47,773 nucleotides of DNA from NCBI GenBank assembly GCA_902572825.1, contig CACGHD010000011.1:1-47773 (forward strand), read 5' to 3'. Numbering within the stretch: the stretch's first letter is position 1; every line of letters starts with the position of its first letter. The position numbers and the translations under genes are program-made. Of this stretch, positions 7,807 to 16,207 are shown piece after piece. The notes beneath the pieces are model-generated. The model was not told where the DNA came from. It was given only the letters and a program-made list of their open reading frames with translations, and searched no databases. Source of the DNA: an uncultured Prochlorococcus sp. (GTDB lineage: Bacteria > Cyanobacteriota > Cyanobacteriia > PCC-6307 > Cyanobiaceae).

Positions 7807-9444
7807 CTATGTAATTACTGTAGGAGTTTCCATTTGAGTAAGTTTTGAGATGTTCAATACAGCATCTAAATCATTTATGAGAGGTTTCAAAGCGATCTGA
7901 GGATTTAACGAAAGATTCTGTTGAGGATCGAAAAATTTCTCAAAGTAAAGTCTTAATGTTGCACCCTTAGTTCCAGTTCCAGAAAGGCGCACAATTACTC
8001 GAGAATTATCATCAAGGACCAGTCTTAAACCTTGATTTTCACTTATGGAATTATCAATGGGATCGATATATGAAAAGTTATCTGCAAATTTAACTAAATG
8101 GCCAGCAAAAATGTTCCCTTTTAAATTTTCAAGCATAGAAGTTAAATTTCCAAAGATTTGATTAGCAATATTTGAGGGAATTGCCTCATAATCATGTCTT
8201 GAATAATAATTCCTACCAAATTGTTTCCAATGATTTTGCATCAATTCACTTACCGAACATTTTTTCTCAGCTAAAACTTGTAACCAATACAAAACTGCCC
8301 ATAGTCCGTCTTTCTCTCTCACATGATTACTACCTGTTCCGAAACTTTCTTCTCCACATAAAGTAATTAAATTAGAATCTAAAAGATTTCCAAAAAACTT
8401 CCAGCCAGTAGGTGTCTCGAAACACGGTATATTTAATGCTCGAGCAACATTATCGACCGCTGAGCTGGTTGGCATGGATCGTGCCACACCTGTAATACCA
8501 TCTTTATAACCAGGGACACATTTTGTGTTAGCAGTAATGACTGCAAGGCTATCACTAGGATTTACAAAACATCCACTTCCTAAAATCATATTCCTATCTC
8601 CATCTCCATCGCATGCAGCACCAAAACTATAAGATTTTTTATTTAATAACAAATCAGCCAAATGGGATGCGTAAGTAAGATTAGGATCAGGATGTAAACC
8701 TCCAAAATCTTTTAACGGGTTACCATTCATGACACAATCAGGAGCAAGACCCATTTTTTCAACAAAAATATTTTTTGCATATGGGCCTGTAACCGCATTC
8801 ATTGCATCAAAAATTAAAGAGAAGTCTTTTTTTAAAAAATCACTAATTTGATCAAAATCAAAAATTTTCTCCATCAAATTAGAATAATCTGTTAATCCAT
8901 CAATAATTTCTAAGGTAGTTTCGTCGTAAGAATAAGTCCCATATGCACAAAAATCAGGTAGTTGAATTTTACAAATTTTATAACTAGTTAGTGATTGTGA
9001 AGCCTTGAAAATCTTATTAGTAATTAGCTCAGGAGCTGGGCCACCATTTGAGATATTCAATTTCACTCCAAAGTCGCCATCAATCCCACCAGGATTATGG
9101 CTTGCAGAAAGAATAATTCCGCCAATAGCGTTTTCTTTTCTAATTAAATGTGATGTCGCAGGAGTAGATAATAAACCAAATTTTGGAACAATAACCTTTT
9201 GAACTTTATGAGCAATACATATTTGGACAATTTTTTCTATTGCTTCAATATTGCCATATCTGCCATCACCACCAACTACTAATGTTGAATCTTTTAAATC
9301 TTCCAATGATTGTAAGATTGCTTCAATAAAAACTTCTAGGTAATGTTCTTGCTGAAACTTTAAAGTACTTTTTCTTAATCCAGAAGTACCTGGTTTTTGA
9401 TCTAGAAAAGGAGAATTGATATTGATTACACTAACTTGATTCAT
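7807..9444 (-). CDS. pgm: Phosphoglucomutase
   Basis: A 545-residue alpha-D-phosphohexomutase interconverting glucose 1-phosphate and glucose 6-phosphate, linking glycogen and central carbon metabolism. The N-terminal substrate motif is KPGTSGLR (17-24). The phosphoserine loop is SASHNPGG (113-120, Ser115 the likely phosphoacceptor), the Mg loop is DGDGDR (279-284), the sugar-binding loop is CGEESFG, and the phosphate-binding end is RLSGTGTKGATLR. Length and motif spacing match the classic family. It follows the 56-residue membrane protein gene by 32 bases and precedes rarA, all on the minus strand. Confidence 0.95.
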   Translation of the reverse strand: MNQVSVININSPFLDQKPGTSGLRKSTLKFQQEHYLEVFIEAILQSLEDLKDSTLVVGGDGRYGNIEAIEKIVQICIAHKVQKVIVPKFGLLSTPATSHLIRKENAIGGIILSASHNPGGIDGDFGVKLNISNGGPAPELITNKIFKASQSLTSYKICKIQLPDFCAYGTYSYDETTLEIIDGLTDYSNLMEKIFDFDQISDFLKKDFSLIFDAMNAVTGPYAKNIFVEKMGLAPDCVMNGNPLKDFGGLHPDPNLTYASHLADLLLNKKSYSFGAACDGDGDRNMILGSGCFVNPSDSLAVITANTKCVPGYKDGITGVARSMPTSSAVDNVARALNIPCFETPTGWKFFGNLLDSNLITLCGEESFGTGSNHVREKDGLWAVLYWLQVLAEKKCSVSELMQNHWKQFGRNYYSRHDYEAIPSNIANQIFGNLTSMLENLKGNIFAGHLVKFADNFSYIDPIDNSISENQGLRLVLDDNSRVIVRLSGTGTKGATLRLYFEKFFDPQQNLSLNPQIALKPLINDLDAVLNISKLTQMETPTVIT

Positions 9445-9476
9445 ATTTTTAAGAAACTTCCAAAAATCTAACTAAA

Positions 9477-9647
9477 TTAATGAGGCATTTCGGAAGTTCT
9501 TAACATAGCGATAAACCATAATGAAGAAATTAATAATGCACTAAGAATTCCATAGTTAACACCAAATTTAGAAATTGTAATAGGAACTACTAGTGGAAAC
9601 GTTAATGCCCCAAACAAAGGAGTAAAAGCTACAATTTTTTTCAGCAT
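9477..9647 (-). CDS. Small conserved-looking membrane protein, 56 residues
   Basis: A short gene read directly from the minus strand: ATG at 9647, stop at 9477. The product begins MLKKIVAFTPLFGALTFPL and ends MLRTSEMPH. It has two hydrophobic stretches, about residues 5-25 and 30-49, fitting a double-pass or re-entrant membrane microprotein. The start lies 12 bases after the DUF4912 gene stop, and pgm starts 32 bases after its own stop, so it sits inside an apparent operon. The combination of clean frame, tight placement and membrane-like composition supports a real gene. No function can be assigned. I believe similar small proteins with the same C-terminus exist in marine Synechococcus, but I cannot verify that here. 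Confidence 0.7.
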   Translation of the reverse strand: MLKKIVAFTPLFGALTFPLVVPITISKFGVNYGILSALLISSLWFIAMLRTSEMPH

Positions 9648-9659
9648 TAATTTAATCTA

Positions 9660-10760
9660 TTAAAACCATTCAGTCTCAGCATTATCTTTTTCATTAGTAT
9701 CGTCAAGTGGTGTAGTTCTATCAAATTTCATTGATATGCTTTTTTCTTGCTCACCTGATACATCAAGAGCTTTAATATCATATTTTTGAGTCCCATCTCT
9801 AAATGGAACTTGAATTCTAAAAGTACCATCTGCAGCAAGAGGTACATCTTCTCCACCTATTGTCAGTTTTGCAGAAGGCTCTGTGGCTCCATAAACAATT
9901 AATTCAGCATCAGCAACGAGCCAAAAAGATCTATTTTTAACAACTCCGCTTCCAGAATCATTTAGACCTGAGGACCATTTACCAGCTCCTGAGTCTGTAA
10001 GATTATCATTGAGGTTTGTTGAGTTTACATTTTCCATAAATTCTTCAGAACCAACTTTTCTTCTCAGAGGAATATTTGTTGCTGCTTGGTATAACCTTTC
10101 ATGCATACCGTTTTGTTCTGAAACAATAGGATTAGAAATATCTGGGATTGACTCAGAAGTAGAATCTAAATTAAAAGGAACAAATTTATCAAGAATTTGC
10201 TCAGAAGGATGAGACCCAGGAACATGGCTTATCGAAGAAAATGCCAATGACATCCAGTTAAAACCATATTTGTAACCTAATTCAACTTTATAATCTCTAT
10301 CTGCAAGTGGGATTGGCAAGTACCACTCGGTACTATAACTATCAACTGCTATCTCCCTTAGTGTTCCTTGGTTCAAATTACTTCCTTCAGAACCAGATGC
10401 ATCAAATAATCGTAAACACAATTTATTAGCCCCCAAAGATTGTGCTTTTTCTCTATCTGTATCAGAAATTTGCCAAAAAACATAAGCCCAATCTGGGTCT
10501 CGGGGTAAGAAAACTACATTTGTTTTAACTTCTTCACTATTGTTGAAAGCATTGGACTCATAAGTTTCTTCGGATTTTGACTCAGTAAATGTAGTGTATG
10601 TTTTTTTTGTAGATTTTTCTTGATATTTAAGAATTAAATCAACTAAAACAGCTTTTGTTTTGCGACTGTACAGCGGAACCGATAATTTACTTGCTTCTTG
10701 ACGTAATTGTCTGAGGGTTAGTGAGAGTAATTGATCTTTATTCATGATCCCATCAGCCAC
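9660..10760 (-). CDS. SAP-like N-terminus plus DUF4912 domain protein
   Basis: A 366-residue protein. Residues about 7-50 (LLSLTLRQLRQEASKLSVPLYSR...) form a helix-extended-helix typical of Rho-N/SAP-like nucleic-acid binding segments. Residues about 80-180 carry the DUF4912 core with VFLPRDPDWAYVFWQIS. The C-terminal region (about 270-345) reads as a beta-rich segment with FRDGTQKYDIKALD. The GTG at 10760 is preceded by GGAG at an 8-base spacing, which favours it over the ATG at 10745. Function is unknown. Domain pairing suggests a regulatory or nucleoid-associated role, which is inference. A roughly 270-base leader lies upstream. Confidence 0.8.
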   Translation of the reverse strand: MADGIMNKDQLLSLTLRQLRQEASKLSVPLYSRKTKAVLVDLILKYQEKSTKKTYTTFTESKSEETYESNAFNNSEEVKTNVVFLPRDPDWAYVFWQISDTDREKAQSLGANKLCLRLFDASGSEGSNLNQGTLREIAVDSYSTEWYLPIPLADRDYKVELGYKYGFNWMSLAFSSISHVPGSHPSEQILDKFVPFNLDSTSESIPDISNPIVSEQNGMHERLYQAATNIPLRRKVGSEEFMENVNSTNLNDNLTDSGAGKWSSGLNDSGSGVVKNRSFWLVADAELIVYGATEPSAKLTIGGEDVPLAADGTFRIQVPFRDGTQKYDIKALDVSGEQEKSISMKFDRTTPLDDTNEKDNAETEWF

Positions 10761-11032
10761 TTTAAATTCTCCGTTTTTATTTGGGATCAGTATGTTCTTT
10801 TTTTTGTGGAATTGTGTGTCTTTTTGGCCTGTCGTCAGGATCCTCTGACTACTAAAAAATTCTCAAAATTGATATTTCTCTTCAAAACAGCTGGTATCAA
10901 TGAAATTAATTAATTTTCATATCTTTTTGAAATGTAAATTAATTTTCTTTTTTTTTAAATTTTATTACCTGAATTTGTTAACGACTCAACAAAAATATAT
11001 TTTTTCTTCGGGATCAGTTAATAAAAAGAAAT
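10761..11032. promoter_or_regulatory. Gene-free AT-rich leader with one GC-containing hairpin
   Basis: This 272-base gap holds no plausible gene. It contains an inverted repeat GTCAG-GATCCT-CTGAC at 10834-10849, the only GC-containing structure in a very AT-rich stretch. It also has a 9-base direct repeat GGGATCAGT at 10783-10791 and 11010-11018. Read on the minus strand the hairpin would lie about 75 bases upstream of the DUF4912 start codon, so a structured 5' leader or a small RNA is conceivable. None of the well-known riboswitch cores is recognisable. Confidence 0.3.
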
Positions 11033-11386
11033 TCAGCGTTGTTCAACTAAAAATACTAAATCATCGATCTCTAAATCCTCAACACTTTTCCCTATTTTTT
11101 TTGAAAAAGTACTTAATTTTTTCGAAGTGGATTCTAACTGCTCATAAAAAAGATCACTAAATTTTTTATCATCAAATTTTTTGGATTGGTTATCACACCA
11201 TTCTCTCAGGGGATTTTTATTTTGATATTCCAAAGTATTATCTAAATTGATAATTTTTAAAATCTGAAGACAATGAGCGAGAATTCTTAAGTGATGTTTC
11301 TGCATTATAGATAGATCAAGATTATCTATTTCTTGAATAGTTTCTATGTTTAATGGGTTAGACAAGGGATCAAGATGATTAGACAT
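11033..11386 (-). CDS. Conserved-looking hypothetical protein divergent from the suf operon
   Basis: A 117-residue soluble, mostly helical protein with no membrane segment and no recognised catalytic motif. It begins MSNHLDPLSNPLNIE, has a His/Leu-rich helix MQKHHLRILAHCLQIL at about 28-43, and ends in an acidic helix. It is transcribed away from sufB across 96 bases. In other cyanobacteria the divergent gene at this place is sufR, an HTH repressor with Fe-S-ligating cysteines. This protein has only two cysteines (about residues 38 and 64) and no visible HTH, so it does not look like SufR. Function unknown. Confidence 0.7.
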   Translation of the reverse strand: MSNHLDPLSNPLNIETIQEIDNLDLSIMQKHHLRILAHCLQILKIINLDNTLEYQNKNPLREWCDNQSKKFDDKKFSDLFYEQLESTSKKLSTFSKKIGKSVEDLEIDDLVFLVEQR

Positions 11387-11422
11387 TAATTTTTAGTTTT
11401 AATAAAGGAAAAAAACTCAATA

Positions 11423-11450
11423 TTGGGGGTATCTTTCGTTAAAGTATATA
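11423..11450 (+). promoter_or_regulatory. Putative promoter of sufBCDS
   Basis: A TTGGGG element at 11423-11428 is followed after 16 bases by TATATA at 11445-11450. This places a transcription start about 25-30 bases before the sufB ATG at 11483. It is a reasonable sigma70-type arrangement. The open frame upstream of the sufB ATG overlaps this promoter, which is another reason to reject the longer start. Confidence 0.45.
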
Positions 11451-11482
11451 AAGCTAATTGTAATAAGTTATTTTTGGATAAC

Positions 11483-12925
11483 ATGGTCAACGAAAATTTA
11501 GTTAAAGATGTAGTAAAAGAGCCTTACAAATATGGTTTCGTTACTGATATTGAAACTGAAAAAATAGAAAAGGGATTAAATGAAGACATCATAAAATTAA
11601 TTTCACAAAAAAAAGAGGAACCAAGATTTCTTCTCGATTTTAGATTAAAAGCCTTTAAAAAATGGCAAAAAATGAAAGAACCTGATTGGGCAGCAATAGG
11701 ATATAAAAAAATTGATTATCAAGATATTATTTATTACTCTGCTCCTAAGCAAAAAGAGAAAATTTCTAGCTTAGATGAAGTTGATCCCAAACTTCTTGAA
11801 ACTTTTGACAAATTAGGAATACCTCTCACGGAGCAAAAAAAACTCACAAATGTAGCAGTAGATGCTGTCTTTGATAGTGTTTCCATAGCCACAACTTTTA
11901 GAGAAGAACTTGCTGAGCATGGAGTTATATTTTGCTCAATTAGTGAAGCAGTAAAAAATCATGCGGATTTGATTGAAAAATATTTAGGTACAGTAGTACC
12001 AGCTAGTGATAATTATTTTGCAGCACTAAATTCTGCAGTTTTTAGTGATGGTTCTTTTGTTTATATCCCAAAAGGTGTTACCTGCCCTATGGATCTATCT
12101 TCCTACTTCAGAATTAATAGTGGGGATTCAGGACAATTCGAAAGAACACTAATCATTGCTGAAGAATCAAGTTCTGTAAGTTATCTAGAGGGTTGTACAG
12201 CTCCAATGTTTGATACAAATACCCTACATGCTGCAGTTGTAGAGCTTATAGCATTAGACGACGCCTCAATAAAATATTCAACAGTGCAAAATTGGTATGC
12301 TGGCGATGAAAAAGGTATTGGCGGAATTTTTAATTTTGTCACCAAGAGAGGAAAATGTTTAGGTAAGAGAAGTAAAATTAGCTGGTCACAAGTTGAAACA
12401 GGCTCTGCAATTACATGGAAATATCCTAGCTGTCTTCTTTTAGGGGAAGAATCTGTAGGAGAATTTTATTCAGTGGCTCTCACCAATAATCTTCAGCAAG
12501 CAGATACTGGCACAAAAATGATCCATATTGGTCCTAAGACCAAATCAACTATTGTTAGCAAAGGTATTAGTGCAGGTAATTCAAAAAATAGCTACAGAGG
12601 TCTCGTCAAAATTGGAACAAAAGCTACAGGATCAAGAAATTACAGTCAATGTGATTCAATGTTAATAGGGGATCAAGCTTCTGCAAATACATTCCCTTAC
12701 ATCAAATCTCAACAACCCAATTCTGAAATTGAGCATGAAGCAAGCACATGTAGAATCTCAGAAGACCAACTTTTTTATCTCCAAAGCAGAGGTATAGAAT
12801 TTGAAGAGGCAGTATCTATGATGGTCAGCGGTTTTTGCAGAGATGTATTTAATCAATTACCTATGGAATTTGCTGCTGAAGCAGATAAGTTACTAGCACT
12901 TAAACTAGAGGGATCAGTAGGTTAA
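11483..12925 (+). CDS. sufB: Fe-S cluster assembly scaffold subunit SufB
   Basis: A 480-residue subunit of the SufBCD scaffold, on which Fe-S clusters are built in the cytosol. The C-terminal beta-helix region has the family signature [23 protein letters not shown] near residues 430-455, including the Glu-His-Glu-Ala and nearby Cys used in cluster handling. The ATG at 11483 gives the usual N-terminus ([11 protein letters not shown]). The open frame reaches TTG 11423, but that extension has no family counterpart and covers the promoter. It leads the operon sufB-sufC-sufD-sufS. Confidence 0.96.
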   Translation: MVNENLVKDVVKEPYKYGFVTDIETEKIEKGLNEDIIKLISQKKEEPRFLLDFRLKAFKKWQKMKEPDWAAIGYKKIDYQDIIYYSAPKQKEKISSLDEVDPKLLETFDKLGIPLTEQKKLTNVAVDAVFDSVSIATTFREELAEHGVIFCSISEAVKNHADLIEKYLGTVVPASDNYFAALNSAVFSDGSFVYIPKGVTCPMDLSSYFRINSGDSGQFERTLIIAEESSSVSYLEGCTAPMFDTNTLHAAVVELIALDDASIKYSTVQNWYAGDEKGIGGIFNFVTKRGKCLGKRSKISWSQVETGSAITWKYPSCLLLGEESVGEFYSVALTNNLQQADTGTKMIHIGPKTKSTIVSKGISAGNSKNSYRGLVKIGTKATGSRNYSQCDSMLIGDQASANTFPYIKSQQPNSEIEHEASTCRISEDQLFYLQSRGIEFEEAVSMMVSGFCRDVFNQLPMEFAAEADKLLALKLEGSVG

Positions 12926-12946
12926 TTAATCAATTTCTAAACTGAT

Positions 12947-13732
12947 ATGCAAAGTAAAATGAAAGAATCAGATCCAATTTTAGAAGTTGAAAATCTCTCT
13001 GCATCTACTGATAATCTTCCAATTTTAAAAGGGGTTTCACTTACTGTCTATCCCGGAGAAATCCATGCCATTATGGGAAGAAATGGATGTGGGAAAAGTA
13101 CTCTTTCGAAAATCATTGCGGGACATCCCTCGTATAATATTACAAATGGAGACATAAAATTTTTAGGTGAAAACATCAACTCTCTAGAACCTGAAGAAAG
13201 ATCTCAATCAGGAATTTTTCTTGGCTTCCAATATCCAATTGAGATTCCAGGTGTAAGTAATCTTGAGTTTCTTAGAGTTTCAACTAATGCTAGAAGGAAA
13301 TTCCTCAACAAAGAAGAATTAGATACTTTTGATTTTGAAGAATTAGTTAAAGAAAAGTTAGAAATTGTGAAAATGGATCACGCATTCCTATCAAGGAGTG
13401 TGAACCAAGGCTTTTCCGGTGGTGAAAAAAAAAGGAATGAAATTCTGCAAATGGCATTACTCGAGCCCAAGATAGCAATATTAGATGAGACCGATTCTGG
13501 TCTAGATATTGATGCTTTAAGAATAGTGGCATCAGGAATTAAAAAAATATCTAATGCACAAACTGGAATTATACTTATTACCCACTATCAAAGATTATTA
13601 GATGAGATTGAACCAAATTATGTCCATGTTATGTCAGACGGACAAATCATAAAAACTGGTGAGAGTGATCTTGCTCTAGAGCTTGAGAAAAGAGGATATG
13701 AATGGACTGATAACTTTATAAAAGAGACCTAA
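12947..13732 (+). CDS. sufC: Fe-S assembly ATPase SufC
   Basis: A 261-residue ABC-type ATPase that powers the SufBCD complex; it is soluble, not a transporter. Walker A is GRNGCGKST (44-52), the Q-loop region [12 protein letters not shown] (91-102), the ABC signature [10 protein letters not shown] (156-165) and Walker [13 protein letters not shown] (177-188), all with SufC-specific wording. ATG at 12947 is 21 bases after sufB; an internal ATG at 12959 is also possible because both precede the conserved core. sufD follows after 4 bases. Confidence 0.96.
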   Translation: MQSKMKESDPILEVENLSASTDNLPILKGVSLTVYPGEIHAIMGRNGCGKSTLSKIIAGHPSYNITNGDIKFLGENINSLEPEERSQSGIFLGFQYPIEIPGVSNLEFLRVSTNARRKFLNKEELDTFDFEELVKEKLEIVKMDHAFLSRSVNQGFSGGEKKRNEILQMALLEPKIAILDETDSGLDIDALRIVASGIKKISNAQTGIILITHYQRLLDEIEPNYVHVMSDGQIIKTGESDLALELEKRGYEWTDNFIKET

Positions 13733-13736
13733 ATAT

Positions 13737-14954
13737 ATGGAAATTATTGAAAAAATAAAAACCAATATATCGATTGATAATCAAACAGAAATACAAAAAA
13801 TCTGTTTAAATAAATTACAATCAAGTCCTCTTCCTAATCCCAAAAGTGAGCAATGGAGACTTTCAAATAAATCAAAATTGTCAACCCTTTTAGATTACTC
13901 AGTTAATGAAAAAGATTCAAAATTTGATATAACATATCCGAAAAATTCTCAAAGTACAATTAGGTTAGTAATTGGTGATAATTGCCAAATTAATTTAATA
14001 GAGGAAAATTATTCAATCAATCAACTAAGTGAGGATAAATTAGTTGAATATATCAAGGAACAGATATCTTGTTTTGATCAAAACGAAAATTGGAGTGACT
14101 TACTAAATCTGTCTTTAAACAGTACAAAGAATACCTTGGGATTTAAAGTAAGTGGATCAGAAATCCCTCCTATTGAAATCTTTAGTAACGCATCGAGTAA
14201 TTCTTTAAACGCAAAAACCCTAATAATATTTTTAGAAAAAAATTGTGATATTGATTTATTACAAGTAAATCTTGGTAAAGACAACTCTTCATTATCTCAA
14301 TCAACGTTCTTATTTTTAGAAGAAAATAGTTCCGTAAATCATGGTGTTGTTTCTTACGGGGAAAATAAATCAAATCTATTAAATTCTCTCAATATAATTC
14401 AACAAAAAAATAGCGAATATAATTTAGGATCATTACATTTCAAATTTAATTACGCAAGATTTGAAATTCGTATTAAACAATCTGAAGGAAACGCTAGGAC
14501 CAATATCAAAGGTATGCAAATAACAAAAAAAGATGAGCAGATTTCAACCTATTCAAAAATAGAATTTAATGGCCCAAATGGATTTCTAGATCAAATCAAT
14601 AAATCACTTGCTGACGATAAATCACATGCAATATTTGAAGGTTCAATAATAGTTCCGAAAATTGCCCAGAAAACTGATGCTTCTCAATTAAGCAGAAATT
14701 TACTTTTATCAAATCTCGCACAAATAGATACCAAACCTCAATTAGAAATAATTGCTGATGATGTCAAATGCAAACATGGAGCTACAATTTCACAACTAAA
14801 TGAAGAAGAACTTTTTTATATGCGAACAAGAGGGATCACATTAACAGAAGCAAGTAAACTACAATTAAGTTCTTACTTTCAAGAAATAATTTCATTTATT
14901 CCCGTTTCAAAAAATAGATGGGATTTGCTTGATAAACTTTTAAATGAAAATTAA
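13737..14954 (+). CDS. sufD: Fe-S cluster assembly protein SufD
   Basis: A 405-residue paralogue of SufB that completes the SufBC2D scaffold and is involved in iron entry. The N-terminus carries the NPKSEQWRLSN segment typical of SufD. The C-terminal core has KCKHGATISQLNEEELFYMRTRGI at about 343-366, containing the conserved His in the CKHGA motif. It begins 4 bases after sufC and its stop codon overlaps the sufS start by one base (TAATG), indicating coupled translation. Confidence 0.95.
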   Translation: MEIIEKIKTNISIDNQTEIQKICLNKLQSSPLPNPKSEQWRLSNKSKLSTLLDYSVNEKDSKFDITYPKNSQSTIRLVIGDNCQINLIEENYSINQLSEDKLVEYIKEQISCFDQNENWSDLLNLSLNSTKNTLGFKVSGSEIPPIEIFSNASSNSLNAKTLIIFLEKNCDIDLLQVNLGKDNSSLSQSTFLFLEENSSVNHGVVSYGENKSNLLNSLNIIQQKNSEYNLGSLHFKFNYARFEIRIKQSEGNARTNIKGMQITKKDEQISTYSKIEFNGPNGFLDQINKSLADDKSHAIFEGSIIVPKIAQKTDASQLSRNLLLSNLAQIDTKPQLEIIADDVKCKHGATISQLNEEELFYMRTRGITLTEASKLQLSSYFQEIISFIPVSKNRWDLLDKLLNEN

Positions 14955-16207
14955 TGAAAACAATTCAAAATTTTCCTGAAATAACGAAGAAAGACTTTCC
15001 TCTTTTAAATAAGAACATAAAAAGTAGTGAGCAAATTATTTATTTAGACCATGCTGCAACCACTCAAAAACCAATACAAGTCTTAGAAAAAATAAATGAA
15101 TATTATAAAAACTTTAATGCCAATGTACATAGAGGCGCACATCAATTAAGTGCTAAGGCAACAGAAGAATTTGAAAATGCACGATATTTAATTAGCCAGT
15201 ACATACAAGCGAATTCAGCAAAAGAAATTATTTTCACAAGAAATGCTACTGAGGCAATCAATCTAGTAGCTAGATCATGGGGCGAATATTCATTAAAAGA
15301 AAACGATGAAATTCTTTTATCAATAATGGAGCATCATAGCAATATTGTTCCATGGCAGATGGTTGCAGCAAAAAATAAATGCAAATTAAAATTTATTGGT
15401 ATAGATAAAGATGGGAAATTAGATATAGACGACTTTAAATCAAAACTAACATCTAGAACTAAACTTGTTAGCCTAGTTCATGTTAGTAATACTCTAGGTT
15501 GCTGTAATCCAATAAAAGAAATAACTAAATTAGCTAAACAAAAAGGTTCTTTAGTGTTAATAGATGCATGCCAAAGTTTGGCTCATCAAAAACTGGATGT
15601 GATTGATCTTAATATAGATTTTTTAGCTGGGTCAGGACATAAATTATGCGGTCCTACAGGTATTGGTTTCCTCTGGTCAAGAAAAGAAATTCTAGAAAAA
15701 ATTCCTCCTTTCTTTGGAGGTGGCGAAATGATTCAAGATGTTTTTGAAGAGACAAGTACTTGGGCAGAGCTACCACACAAATTTGAAGCTGGAACTCCAG
15801 CCATTGCAGAAGCAATAGGTCTTGCAGAAGCGATTAATTATATTAACAATATTGGATTGAATGAAATTCATGAATATGAAAAGACTATTACTAAATATTT
15901 ATTTGAAAAATTAAATCAAATAGAAAATATTGAAATCATAGGTCCATCACCGGAGATAGATCCAGACAGAGCATCACTTGCCACCTTTTATATAAAAAAT
16001 ATACATTCAAATGATATTGCTGAAATTCTTGATTCAAAAGGAATTTGCATCAGAAGTGGACACCATTGCTGCCAACCCCTGCACAGATTCATTGGAATTA
16101 AATCAACAGCTAGAATCAGTATGAATTTCACAACCAATAAGGAAGAAATTGATATGTTTATAGAAAAATTAAAAGATACTATTGATTTTCTAAAAATCAA
16201 TTCTTAA
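14954..16207 (+). CDS. sufS: Cysteine desulfurase SufS
   Basis: A 417-residue PLP enzyme that takes sulfur from cysteine and feeds the Suf scaffold (group II, SufS/CsdA type). The PLP lysine is K230 in SGHKLCGPTG. The persulfide-forming cysteine is C372 in SGHHCCQPL, with an adjacent second cysteine (C373). The N-terminal LDHAATTQKP and the PLP-contact ATEAINLVA are conserved. No SufE gene is visible nearby, so the sulfur acceptor must be encoded elsewhere. The stop codon overlaps that of the convergent peptidase by 3 bases. Confidence 0.96.
   Translation: MKTIQNFPEITKKDFPLLNKNIKSSEQIIYLDHAATTQKPIQVLEKINEYYKNFNANVHRGAHQLSAKATEEFENARYLISQYIQANSAKEIIFTRNATEAINLVARSWGEYSLKENDEILLSIMEHHSNIVPWQMVAAKNKCKLKFIGIDKDGKLDIDDFKSKLTSRTKLVSLVHVSNTLGCCNPIKEITKLAKQKGSLVLIDACQSLAHQKLDVIDLNIDFLAGSGHKLCGPTGIGFLWSRKEILEKIPPFFGGGEMIQDVFEETSTWAELPHKFEAGTPAIAEAIGLAEAINYINNIGLNEIHEYEKTITKYLFEKLNQIENIEIIGPSPEIDPDRASLATFYIKNIHSNDIAEILDSKGICIRSGHHCCQPLHRFIGIKSTARISMNFTTNKEEIDMFIEKLKDTIDFLKINS

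Noticed and set aside
10761..11032. Known small RNA Yfr1 or Yfr2 family
   Set aside because: The diagnostic ACTCCTCACAC core of Yfr1 and the paired GGAAACA loops of Yfr2-type RNAs are not present.
11423..11482. N-terminal extension of sufB
   Set aside because: It begins at a TTG that forms the -35 box, and the residues do not match SufB; ATG 11483 fits the family.
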